Part shown: in pieces, positions 1 through 8,060 of the stretch
Layout: every line of letters begins with the position of its first letter
Numbering within the stretch: the first letter of the stretch is position 1
NCBI GenBank assembly: GCA_015179025.1
Contig: WHUX01000612.1
Span: 1-17,249, forward strand
From: Terfezia claveryi
Taxonomy: Eukaryota > Ascomycota > Pezizomycetes > Pezizales > Pezizaceae
Length of the DNA stretch: 17,249 nt
Direction of reading: 5' to 3'
The notes under the pieces: generated by a model
Databases searched by the model: none
Told to the model about the DNA's origin: nothing
The model's input: only the letters and a program-made list of their open reading frames with translations
Translations under genes and position numbers: made by a program

Positions 1-3
1 TAA

Positions 4-80
4 GGCATGTGACTCATTACTATGGCCACATGACTATCATTATGGCATGTGACTCATTACTATGGCCACATGACCCTTTT
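4..80 (+). repeat. 40-bp tandem repeat in U3 of the A LTR
   Basis: Two near-identical 40-bp units start at base 4 and base 44, each beginning GGCATGTGACTCATTAC. The second runs out after TGGCCACATGAC. They lie about 75-150 bp upstream of the TATA box. Tandem repeats in this position often act as enhancer-like elements in LTRs, but that role is inferred here. The B LTR has three 41-bp copies at the equivalent place. Confidence 0.85.
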
Positions 81-151
81 GTATAGCACCTACCTTCTGG
101 TATGCCACCCTTTATTGTATTTATTTCCTTAGTCATCAGATCTCAGAGGAG

Positions 152-159
152 TATAAATA
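152..159 (+). promoter_or_regulatory. TATA box of the A LTR
   Basis: TATAAATA sits in the middle of the LTR, downstream of the U3 tandem repeats, and is exactly conserved in the strongly mutated B LTR (7435-7442, reverse strand). Its position fits the U3 promoter of the element. Transcript start would lie shortly downstream; this is inferred. Confidence 0.6.
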
Positions 160-193
160 GGCCACTGGATTCCCTCTGGAATCCACAAGAACA

Positions 194-222
194 AGAAGCA
201 AGCAAGCAAGAGCAAGCAAGCC
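194..222 (+). repeat. AGCA/AAGC-rich tract in the A LTR
   Basis: A short imperfect run of AAGC/AGCA units lies about 40 bp after the TATA box, near the expected start of R. The equivalent part of the B LTR (around 7371-7410) keeps only the last CAAGCAAGCC and is otherwise diverged, so the tract probably varies by slippage as well as by point mutation. Confidence 0.6.
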
Positions 223-441
223 TATATTCCGATCAGATCAAGATCATATAGCTTAGATAGCACAAATCATATAAGATAGATTACACCAGTTAATTACTGT
301 TCCCTGGGAACGTCCCACATAGTAATCTCCCTACCCTTCTGAGGTCTTACCTCAGCAGAACCGAAATACACAAACGTCATGCCTACGGATATAGATTGTA
401 TAAAGGTACCGAATGAATACTGTCTAGTACTATTCATTACA

Positions 442-794
442 TTTTTTTTAACTCACTTACCTAATCTTTACTCTTAAATCCAAGGCCTGATCAACCTTCG
501 GATACCTTTATTACACTCACAAGTGTATACAATTCGACACAAAGTGCACATATAAAATCGATATCGTTATTCAACTAGCTAGCCAACAAAAATCCAACAA
601 ACGAGACATCAGACTCTCAACTGCAGTACATCAACAAAAGACTTAGAAGCAAGCTAAGCAGAGCTCTAACGGGCAGTGGTATCCCACATTAAACAATCCC
701 ACCCTTTTCACAACACTTTTCCCAATAAGATCGACAACTCATCTTGCACTCCTGGCAACCGCCATTACATCTGTACCTGTAAATCCAGTACACC
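442..794 (+). other. Untranslated leader of element A
   Basis: There is no coding sequence I can support between the LTR and the first Gag-like frame. A TGGTATCCCAC at 677-687 resembles the start of a tRNA-type primer-binding site (many begin TGGTA), but it is 235 bp away from the proposed LTR end. Either this resemblance is chance, or the LTR is longer than proposed. Element B offers no comparison because its 5' end is outside the window. Confidence 0.4.
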
Positions 795-3073
795 ATTGAA
801 AAACCGGCCCCCCAGGTCCCAGGAATAATTGGTCTAAACAACCAAGCATCACAATCCCAAGGCTCAAATCTCGCTGCCTCCACTGCAGCCATTTCCTCCA
901 GAAAAGAATTACCTCCATCAGAACCTTCCTTAGGCCCAGACATCTCTACCAATACCTCTGCAACGTCTACCTCAACACACCAATCAGAAAACGTGACACT
1001 CTTGCCGGAAGAACTAGAACTAGATTCTAGACCAGTAGACGAAGAAAAACCAGGACCATAAGAAACATCAGGATCCTGACATCCAGCCTCACCAGCCGTG
1101 AGCCACCAGCCAAGAACCGTCAGTCGAACGGAGATCATAAGGATCATCAGCCACCACACCATCAGCACAGAAAGGTGCCAAAGAAGAAAAGTAACTCGAC
1201 GATCGTATCGCATAACCAGCTGCATTTGGTTGTGGACAGACGACGAAATCAGACATAATGGTGAACTTAGTAAGAAGACTAAGAGGTCGAGACGGTTAAC
1301 TATGTTACCCAAGATATTAAGAAATTAGTAGAAGAAACTCCCAGAAAGACCAAGATTTATAGTTCCTAACACAGAAGGGGAAATAAATCTGCCCATGATA
1401 TAGAAATAGGAGAACCAGGTGGAGCAGGAACCAAACTATATTTTAGTATGGCTTTACCTCTCACACCAGAAGAATTTTGGGACAGACATCTTCCAACAAT
1501 TGAGGAGATTTTGAAATATACTCGCTCAATGGGACATGCCCAACAGTATCATCCTGATGATACTCGACTCTTAATGGAAGCCATAGTAAAACACTATTTA
1601 TGGCTAACACCTTACCCATTCAAAGAAAAGACTTAGAAATGAACGCATTTTTAAGTAAAGAATTAAGAAACCTGTTGTTCCACTTTTAAGGAAACCGAAT
1701 TGGGTAATAAATAACTGGGAAGAAATAATGGCATTCATGATGAGCAGACTCATCTAGAAGAATCAGCACATACCGCAGAGGATTTTTTCAATCCTAGTAA
1801 AGAACTTCCAGGAGCGTTCCTGAGAACACAAAAGATCAATCGAAAGGCAAAGGTCGAGCACCTGAGAACCAGAAAGGAGGATTGGGTCAGCCAAAGAACA
1901 GACGACAAAGACCAACCACCAAAAGATATAGAATTACCAGAAGACGATGATGATCTAGACAGGACTAGACCAACAGAAGCAGAAAACGCAAGGAGGAGGA
2001 TAAGACCCCGATGATAGTGGAATGATAGCTCGGACTCTGAAAGGCATCATCAGTTGCAAGTCAAACTCTTAAAAGAAAACCCAAATGAGGAAAATCAGTT
2101 GAACACAGCAATGGGAATCTACAACAGGAATGGTTACAACAGGTAATATAAAGCAAAAATGCTTTAAAAGGAATAAAGATTGATATCAGAAAAATTAAGA
2201 GGAGAAGACAAAAAATGGCAAGACTCACAATATTTTGACTCTTGGCCACAGCAATGCAATGTTGGTTTGTTATCAAAGGAATAGATTTGGAAGGCCTTCA
2301 GCTTTGGAAATTGGTGGATTCAGAATGGAAGGAAGTGCACTTACTACTTATAATCAATTCCTAAGAGAAAAGGAAAGAATGCGACATTCTTTGGTTCATA
2401 CTAGCACTAAGGGATTTTCTGATACCCTCTACTAGTAAGGACATTTGTGGAAACGATGGGAGACAGCCACACATACAAGGACGGACGTACATGGGAATCA
2501 AACAGTTTGCCAACTGGCTTACTGAAATGCAAATCAAATTGATTGACAAGGATGGCAAACAATCAATATCGCAGGAAGTAAAAAGAAGAAAGTTTCTTAA
2601 TCACCTGCTGCCATATATGTCAGCTACATTAATTCCTTTAATTAAAGAAGAATGGTCATATGATCAGCTTGTACATCAAGCGGAGTCATATAAGCTTCCA
2701 AGAAAGATATTGCCCCACCACACAACAAATACATTCCGATGACAACACTCTCGGAATGAAAATTGAGTCACGGTCCACAGGACCAGAATCAATGACCAAA
2801 AAACAGGATTTAATCCTAGCAGCAATCCCAACACCAAACCCAACACAGAAAATCGGAAGGACTCAGATTGGGACACCATCACAAAAAAATTGGATCAGAA
2901 GACAAGATGCAATTAATTAGAGACAAGAAATGTCTATGGTGTTGGAACCCTGGACACTCCTACAAGGACTGTAGGAAACGAAAAAATAAGGTACCCATGC
3001 GTACAGCCGCACAAGATTTAGCTATGCCGATAGCCACCAAGGATAAAAACAACAAGGATAAAATCAAGGAATG
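795..3073 (+). pseudogene. gag: gag of element A, degenerate
   Basis: This would encode the structural capsid/nucleocapsid polyprotein that packages element RNA. It is broken into pieces in several frames. 795-1058 is a Ser/Thr/Glu-rich open stretch, probably the disordered N-terminus. 1448-1636 begins MALPLTPEEFWDRHLP. 1856-2012 holds an acidic PEDDDD cluster. About 2160-2430 matches copy B closely (SALEIGGFRMEGSALTTYN against SALEIVRFKIEGSALTTYN). 2491-2742 resembles the C-terminal part of a retrotransposon Gag capsid. 2868-3074 carries a complete knuckle, CLWCWNPGHSYKDC (CX2CX4HX4C), followed by a Lys-rich tail typical of nucleocapsid. The start is uncertain because no unbroken ATG frame remains. 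The total span of about 760 codons is long for a Ty3-type Gag. A single Gag broken by indels and stops is the simplest reading. Confidence 0.78.
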
Positions 3074-3077
3074 ACCC

Positions 3078-3700
3078 TTGTCAAGACAGGTACCAGATTT
3101 TAGCAAGGTATTCGTTAAAGCTAACGAACACCCCGCACTAGCTTTAATTGATCTCCAAACAAAGGGAGGAGACTTAATTAATTCTCAATTTGTACACCTA
3201 TACAAAATACCGACTAGAAGTATCGAGAAGAAATCATTAAGTACTGCAATTAAAGGCTCAAAAGGAATGATAGACAAAGCTTGTACTATCAAACTTGATT
3301 GGATAGGTTATGTAGAAGAAAACATTCTATGTAGCTCATTTGACTGGATGGGACATGATACTAGGAGAACCTGCTCTCAGCAAAGTGCGAGCAATAATTC
3401 CTGCCCATCAGGAACCAGTTACTATCCAACCGGAAAACATTCCACGATTCCAGCTAAGTGTATGGAAGGGATCTAGAACCATGGCGAATGGTATAAGATC
3501 AGCGTATACACAGGTCAGCTGTGAATCAGTTACAGATTATAGTGAACCAGATAATTGGGAAAATATTAGTGACAGAAGAAACCATTCAGAAAGAGAACTC
3601 GTGACAGCTGTTTCTACGGTACAGAAACAATTCAACCCTGTAACGGAGTTTCCCTTATTATTTCCCAAGACAATTCCATGGGAATTACCCCACTAAGAAA
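3078..3700 (+). pseudogene. Protease region of element A, degenerate
   Basis: This is the retropepsin part of Pol, which would process the polyproteins. The frame open at 3078-3476 reads FVKANEHPALALIDLQTKGG, with the Asp of ALID as the likely catalytic residue. The usual D-S/T-G-A is replaced by D-x-Q-T-x-G-G, a loop I associate with some fungal chromoviruses. A frameshift near 3340 moves the sequence into another frame (3340-3696), which continues WDMILGEPALSKVRAIIPA, the usual end of a Ty3 protease, and then a linker that reaches the start of RT. Copy B has lost the catalytic Asp (LIN) but keeps KGGDLINS. Confidence 0.72.
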
Positions 3701-4573
3701 ATTAATCACTCTATCAAACCAAAAGCAGGAGCTACTTGGATACCAAAATGGCGACCCTCAGGACATCGATTTAGACAACAAATCCATGACAAATTAGTCG
3801 AAGAAGAAGCATCAGGTGCATATATAGAGTAGAAAATGACACAAATGCTGTAGTCATGTTCACTATCCCTAAACGAGATAAACCGGAAGAAGCCAGACAT
3901 GTCAATGACTGTCGAGACGCAATTTAGCGAACCGGACCACACCCATTGCCAGATATTAATGAAGCAATTGAACTAGTAGCAGGAAATCCCATTTGGACTA
4001 AGCTCGACTTAGCTGACGGATTTTTTAATATCAGGAAAATAAAGAATCTGAGCAACACTCTACCTTTTTATGTCACATGGGATATTTCAGAAGTAGAGTT
4101 ATGCAACAAGGGGATCGTAAACCTGCTACCATGGTTCGCATTATGCATGAAATTTTTAAGGACATGGTCTATAAAAATTTAATCATCTATATTGATGATA
4201 TTATTATATTCTCCAAAACGTATGAAGAACATGTAGAATTATTGAAGAAAGTACTTCAATCTACAGGACGAGAAATTCTATCTCAAAGAAAGCAAATGCC
4301 AGTTCTTTACTCCAAGATTGGAAATCTTAGGACATGTTTTGACATCAGATGATTACATGTAGACCCGAAGAAGAGGACTACTATATTAATATTTCTAACT
4401 CCTACAAGAAAAAAGATTTTAGAGGATTCCTTGGAATCATTAATTATCTTAGCAGATTTATTTCTGACTTGGCATCGTATACAAGCACCCTGTCAGAACT
4501 GCAAGGAGAAACAAAGAAATGGGAATGGACAGATACTCATAATGCAGCTTTGAAAAACTTAAGGAACTCGTGA
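3701..4573 (+). pseudogene. Reverse transcriptase of element A, degenerate
   Basis: This is the RNA-directed DNA polymerase domain of Pol. At least three frames are needed to read it. It begins WIPKWRPSGHRFRQQIHDKL, then PKRDKPEEARHVNDCRD. The palm motif TKLDLADGFFNIR lies at 3997-4035, with the first catalytic Asp at 4006-4008. Motif B reads QQGDRKPATM at about 4101-4130, where copy B reads EDCNVPATM, so the ancestor was of the GDxNAPATM type. The active-site YIDD is intact at 4188-4199, followed by IIIFSKTYEEHVELLKKVLQ. The thumb and connection part reads FRGFLGIINYLSRFISDLAS at 4420-4480. Stops and small indels make it inactive. Confidence 0.85.
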
Positions 4574-4965
4574 ATTCCCACATGTTTTAAAACCCTGGAA
4601 TAATGAATCTACTGAACCCAAATATTTAGTCTGTGATACTAGTGATGTAGACTAGGATTGGATAGGTCAAGGACCGTTGACGTACATCAACCATCATGCT
4701 CCACTCTAGAAAATTTAATCCACAAACTCAATTATCCTAACTTTCAAAAGGAATTATTAGCGATTATTGACTCATTGAAATTTTTTGAAGCACAATTAAG
4801 AGGTCACAAGTTCACTACCTTACCGACCACAAACCATTAGTAACCTTCCATACTAACACCTGCAAGTTAAAAATTGAGGGATGGCAAGATTACCTAATGG
4901 AATTTGATACAGACATACAGCATACTGAGGAAAGGAAAATTTGATAGCAGATCTCTATGAAGAAA
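4574..4965 (+). pseudogene. RNase H of element A, degenerate
   Basis: This domain would degrade the RNA strand during reverse transcription. YLVCDTSD at about 4620-4643 holds the first active-site Asp. QKELLAIIDSLKFFEAQLRG at 4745-4805 holds the conserved Glu and an Asp. After a frameshift, LTDHKPLVTF at 4819-4848 is the classical D-H-K-P motif. The usual C-terminal tail follows as WQDYLMEFDTDIQHTE and, after another shift, KENLIADL. The equivalent in copy B reads ENLIADTLSRKHKYLDT, confirming that A has small indels here. The call is secure; the boundaries are approximate. Confidence 0.8.
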
Positions 4966-6295
4966 GCATAAATACTTGGATACTTTCACTACTGAGGATG
5001 ATTATATTTCCAACAGCATCATCCTCCTAACCATACCTACAACCACAACATCTCTACCAACACTTTAAAAACTTTCCACTTACCAGAAACCTCCACTCAA
5101 ACAATATGGTTTCTCGTGGAGCTATCAATTTCAAGCATATCGACTGCGACTTCAACAAATATCATAGAAGAGCCGAAGAACTTGGACACCATATCTTCTG
5201 TCCATACTTTGAGGCATCCCGAAAGAAAGTGAATATGATATGATAAAGGAAGAAGAGTCCTCAGATGATGAGACTCTATCCACCATACCAGAAGAAGTTT
5301 TTGCGGGTATGATATGTACCCAATATAAACAAAACAAACCTTTAACAGTTCTTGACTAAGATATAGGCCTCCATCTTCTAAAAATATTCAACAAAACACC
5401 CTCACTCTTGAAGAAGTAAAGGAAATTGCTATCAACCTGGCTCATAGCAATTGGCAATAACATAAAAGGATGCACTAGTCCTTTTGCCGAGATTTTTACT
5501 ATCTAGCTCATGGCAGCTCCTACGCTATAAACAACCACATGTTCACTATCGAAACATGTAATTTACAAACACAGGACATGGCAGTTTGAACTGTGACCTG
5601 ACAGCCTCAGTTCTTAAGAAGGAGAAGGAATTCCTTATGACTCGTATTGCGCATCTCGTATCCTGAGCCTCAAAAGGAACTAGCACCAGTACAACAAACG
5701 CCAGCTTATCCACCTCCACAAGCTCTCAGAGAGAGCTATCCAAGAAATCAGAAATGGCAAAAAGATGGATTACCAACAACAACATACCACTCTCCAACCC
5801 AGCATTCAGTTCAGTAACCCTACCGAACAATAAGCACCCGACAAATGGAACAGGAGATCATAAACTCCTGTTGCCCCACAACAACCATGGAATATACCTC
5901 AACAACCAGCTGCAACGCACTAGCAGTAACGCATTCCAATCAACACCGCCACCGCCATCACTACTTCTAAAAAGCGAGTAGCCATTGACGAAGATTTACC
6001 CTCTTCTTCATTCAAGACACCAAAACCTCGACAGCGTTGTATTTCTGTAAGTTTCAGGACATAATGCTTCTACATGCAAGGAGAAGAAACCCACCATCAA
6101 TGACTTCAACATAAGGATCGAACCGACCCTCAACAAGCTCATTGAAGAGAAAATCAGCGACGGATGGGAAGATGACAAGAACTTCATCACATATGGCTTG
6201 ACCAAGTACAGGTATGAAAGCCGCATATCAATCATGCATGAGAGTATGTCCTATCTGGAAGAACTACTATGATACCTTTGTGAACTAAGGATCAT
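4966..6295 (+). pseudogene. Cys/His-rich region between RNase H and integrase (element A)
   Basis: Integrase normally follows RNase H within about 100 residues, but here some 1.3 kb intervenes, and the same stretch is present in copy B. I recognise three Cys/His motifs. Motif A (5145-5201) reads C-x5-H-x7-H-x3-C, and the first His is Cys in B. Motif B (5557-5594) keeps the first Cys, and GHGSLNC, but has a net 4-base deletion; in B the full 14-residue spacing survives. Motif C (6038-6077) reads as CX2CX4HX4C (C-N/I-F-C-K-F-x-G-H-N-A-S-T-C) once two single-base deletions are noted. Between them lie an acidic stretch (EEESSDDETLSTIPEEV, about 5250-5300), a helical-looking LTPEEVKEI-like part and a Pro/Gln-rich part (QQTPAYPPPQ, QQPWNIPQQPA). 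It resembles a nucleocapsid-like domain. No function can be assigned from sequence alone. Confidence 0.6.
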
Positions 6296-6882
6296 AGAAG
6301 AAAAGATGGATTTTTGTATGTCAAGAACCGACAAGGACAATGGAGATTAGTCTTGCCCTCTACCTTTAACATCGAAGGTAAGAACTATCTCGAATTGGTT
6401 ATTAAAGATGCACATGAAGCAACCGCTCATGGTGGCATTGAAAAAACAATGAAATATCTTACTGACCGATATGATTACCAGTCCTTTGCAGAACCAATAA
6501 GGACTATATCAGAAGTTGTGATACTTGTCAAGACAAAGTATTCCAACAAGGCGCCACTTGGACTCGTAACCCATTACATGTACTAAGTAGGCCATGGACT
6601 GACATATCGATGATTTTCTTAAGTAGTACCTGTGTTTACTAAGTGTTCAATTTTATACCTGAATATTCCTGTTGAAGAAGATTATGTAGTTTGTATTTCA
6701 TGACTTTGGACGATTGTCATAGACAATCAGGATTCAAGTTTCTTATTCCTGTCTAAGATAATTTCATAGCAGAATAATGTAGTACTACTTTTGATACTTA
6801 TATAGTCCCTATGGGATACCCTTTTTGTATTGTTTTTTGACCGCGACACTCTTTTTATATCAACGCACTTTCAAGATTGGGT
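6296..6882 (+). pseudogene. Integrase of element A, truncated
   Basis: This is the DDE recombinase domain that would insert element cDNA. The zinc-binding part is well preserved: the frame from 6314 reads VKNRQGQWRLVLPSTF, then DAHEATAHGG with His at 6413 and 6428. After a frameshift near 6515 comes SCDTCQ, with Cys at 6517 and 6526, completing HHCC. The core begins PWTDISMIFL (first Asp, about 6600) and reaches FDRDTLF (6836-6856), which holds the second Asp. Similarity to copy B ends at about 6882, right after the HFQDW-like segment, so the Glu-containing part (DGQSE in B), the GPF module and the chromodomain are missing. Confidence 0.83.
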
Positions 6883-7150
6883 TATTATCATGGGATATAC
6901 TCTATAACATTTATAGAATTGATACTTACTAGTAATATTCTGTATATGGTATGTAGTCAACAGCCTCCTAATTTATAGTAGGCCTATACTGAAATATTTC
7001 CCAAATTTGTATATAAGGATAACTTCTTAAATAGATTCAGGATAGTTAGTAGATTGTAGATAAATGATTGTTTTTCTATTTTTGAATAATACTTTTGTAA
7101 TATAAAGTAACAGCCTTTTATTATATACAAAATCCTAGTGCCTATATCAT
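6883..7150. other. Unassigned AT-rich segment between elements A and B
   Basis: This 268-bp stretch lies between the broken end of A's integrase and the outer edge of B's LTR. I find no coding pattern. It does not match the corresponding integrase segment of B, nor the leader of A after its LTR. It could be host flanking DNA, a remnant of another mobile element, or sequence introduced at a deletion breakpoint. Its base composition is as AT-rich as B, so it seems to have been exposed to the same mutation process. Confidence 0.4.
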
Positions 7151-7434
7151 TATAATAAATAGTACTAAAGTATTCATTCCATACTATTCATACAATCTAT
7201 ATCTATAGGTACGGACGTTTGTATATTTCAGTTCTACTGAAGTAAGACCTCAGAAGAGTAGGGAGATTACTATGTAGGACATTCCAGAGGGAACAGTAAT
7301 TAACTGGTATAATCTATTTTATATGATTTATACTATCTAAGCTATATAATCTTAATCTGATTAGTATATAGGCTTGCTTGTTACTGTGTGTTTGTCTGCT
7401 TCTTATTGTGGATTTCAAAGGGAATCTAGTGGCC

Positions 7435-7442
7435 TATTTATA
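7435..7442 (-). promoter_or_regulatory. TATA box of the B LTR
   Basis: TATTTATA on the plus strand is TATAAATA on the coding strand, identical to the site in A's LTR, with the same flanking GGCC. It has survived while many neighbouring positions changed. An all A/T motif cannot be altered by C-to-T mutation, so this survival is not evidence of selection. Confidence 0.55.
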
Positions 7443-7521
7443 CTTCTCTAAGATCTAATGACTAAGAAAATAAATACAATAAAGGGTGGCATATCAGAAG
7501 GTAGTATACTATACAAAGGAA

Positions 7522-7636
7522 GTTATGTGGCTATAGTAATAAGTTACATACTCTAAACAATAGTCATGTGGCCATAGTAATAAGTTACACACTCTAAATA
7601 ATAGTCATATGGCCATAGTATAAGTTACATGCCTTA
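7522..7636 (-). repeat. 41-bp tandem repeat in U3 of the B LTR
   Basis: Three units start at 7522, 7563 and 7604 on the plus-strand numbering, each with the core GTNATRTGGCNATAGTAATA. The third is shortened. They correspond to the two 40-bp units in A's LTR, so the array differs in copy number within one family. The position upstream of the TATA box suggests a regulatory array, which is inferred. Confidence 0.82.
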
Positions 7637-7685
7637 GACAAAGGTTATGCAGCTATATAAGGGTGTGCTCATATAGCAAGTTCTA

Positions 7686-7709
7686 TGGAATTTCCCATAG
7701 CAAATTCCA
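7686..7709. repeat. Perfect 8-bp inverted repeat near the U3 start
   Basis: TGGAATTT and AAATTCCA flank an 8-base spacer, giving a small perfect hairpin. It is close to one of the two possible LTR starts and may be a protein-binding palindrome or an LTR-end feature. The homologous part of A is outside the window, so its conservation cannot be judged. Confidence 0.5.
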
Positions 7710-7841
7710 CATGCTATAGATACTTATAAAGTAGTATAAAATAGTAGAAGCTAGTCCTTTGACTAAGGCTTAGTTAATAATATAGTAGTAATATAGGAAA
7801 TACAAAAGTATATAATCAATTATAGGGGCAATAAAACAACA

Positions 7842-8060
7842 TTCTTTATTATACTTTCTCTAAATAGAAGATTTCCTATCCTTACTTCTCTCACTCTGCT
7901 AAATTGGTTTTTATAGCATCCTAAATTAATGTATTATTAATATATCAGCATTATATAAATATCCTTAGTATTTCCTTAACTCATAATTCTATCTCATTCT
8001 TATTGGATGAGAGCTCAAGTCTCATCTCTAGTTTGTTGTCCTTGTTTTCTTTGATATCTC
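7842..8060 (-). other. 3' untranslated part of element B
   Basis: This lies between the end of the chromodomain reading frame and the proposed LTR start. It includes purine-rich stretches on the coding strand at about 7875-7900 (GAGTGAGAGAAGTAAGGA) and at 7842-7857. The latter is the better polypurine-tract candidate because TGTTG directly follows. No coding pattern is visible. Confidence 0.45.

Larger units (their letters stand above)
1..441 (+). repeat. 5' LTR of element A, partial
   Basis: Bases 1-441 are the same sequence, with many C/T and G/A differences, as the reverse complement of 7151-7636 in element B. Base 1 aligns to 7636, so the start of this LTR lies left of the window. The shared sequence ends at TTACA (441) here and at TTATA in B, a plausible ACA terminus that became ATA by a transition. 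After this point the two copies diverge completely, as expected at an LTR end. The LTR holds a U3 tandem repeat, a TATA box and an AGCA-rich tract. No clear primer-binding site directly follows 441. A less likely alternative is that the LTR continues to about 668 and B's copy is truncated. Confidence 0.75.
1..6882 (+). mobile_element. Element A: degenerate Ty3/gypsy chromovirus, 3' end missing
   Basis: This LTR retrotransposon copy reads left to right. The order is 5' LTR, leader, gag with a CCHC knuckle, protease, RT with an intact YIDD, RNase H, a Cys/His-rich region, then integrase with HHCC and the second catalytic Asp. The order PR-RT-RH-IN is that of Metaviridae. The partner copy B carries a chromodomain after integrase, which places the family among chromoviruses. 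The 5' LTR begins outside the window. The 3' end stops matching copy B at about 6882, inside the integrase core, so the catalytic Glu region, chromodomain and 3' LTR are absent. Every coding region has stops and frameshifts. The copy is dead but clearly less AT-shifted than B: one 60-base line in gag (1861-1920) has 31 G+C. The end at 6882 is inferred from comparison with B. Confidence 0.88.
7151..7841 (-). repeat. 3' LTR of element B
   Basis: On the reverse strand this matches the 5' LTR of A from base 1 to 441, and it extends further into U3. The outer end at 7151 reads TTATA, the mutated form of A's TTACA. The inner (U3) end is uncertain. TGTTGTTTTATTGCCCC starting at 7841 is directly preceded by the purine-rich AAAGTATAATAAAGAA, a good candidate polypurine tract. 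A second candidate, TGTGGAATTT at 7711, lacks such a tract. The LTR would be about 690 or about 560 bp, respectively. The left edge of A's LTR, off the window, would settle this. Confidence 0.7.

Noticed and set aside
1..80. The short spaced repeats as a CRISPR-like array
   Set aside because: The units are directly adjacent 40-bp tandem copies without unique spacers, and they lie in an LTR of a eukaryotic element.
689..1312. A 207-codon open frame on the minus strand, the longest open frame in the window
   Set aside because: It lies antisense to the Gag leader and N-terminal region of element A, has no recognisable domain, and its N-terminus is hydrophobic only because it reads opposite a charged Lys/Arg/Glu-rich region. 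The plus strand has a better coding pattern (795-1058 and 1098-1328). It may be open simply because this part of A is G+C rich and little mutated.
5754..5981. Open plus-strand frame of 75 codons rich in Asn, Pro and Ser
   Set aside because: It is a shifted frame of the Pro/Gln-rich linker in the Cys/His region; the linker frame (QQPWNIPQQPA) and the matching part of copy B explain the sequence better.
6314..6586. A 90-codon stand-alone gene
   Set aside because: It is the zinc-binding part of integrase, ended by a frameshift; the continuing frame with the CxxC pair and catalytic core follows at once.
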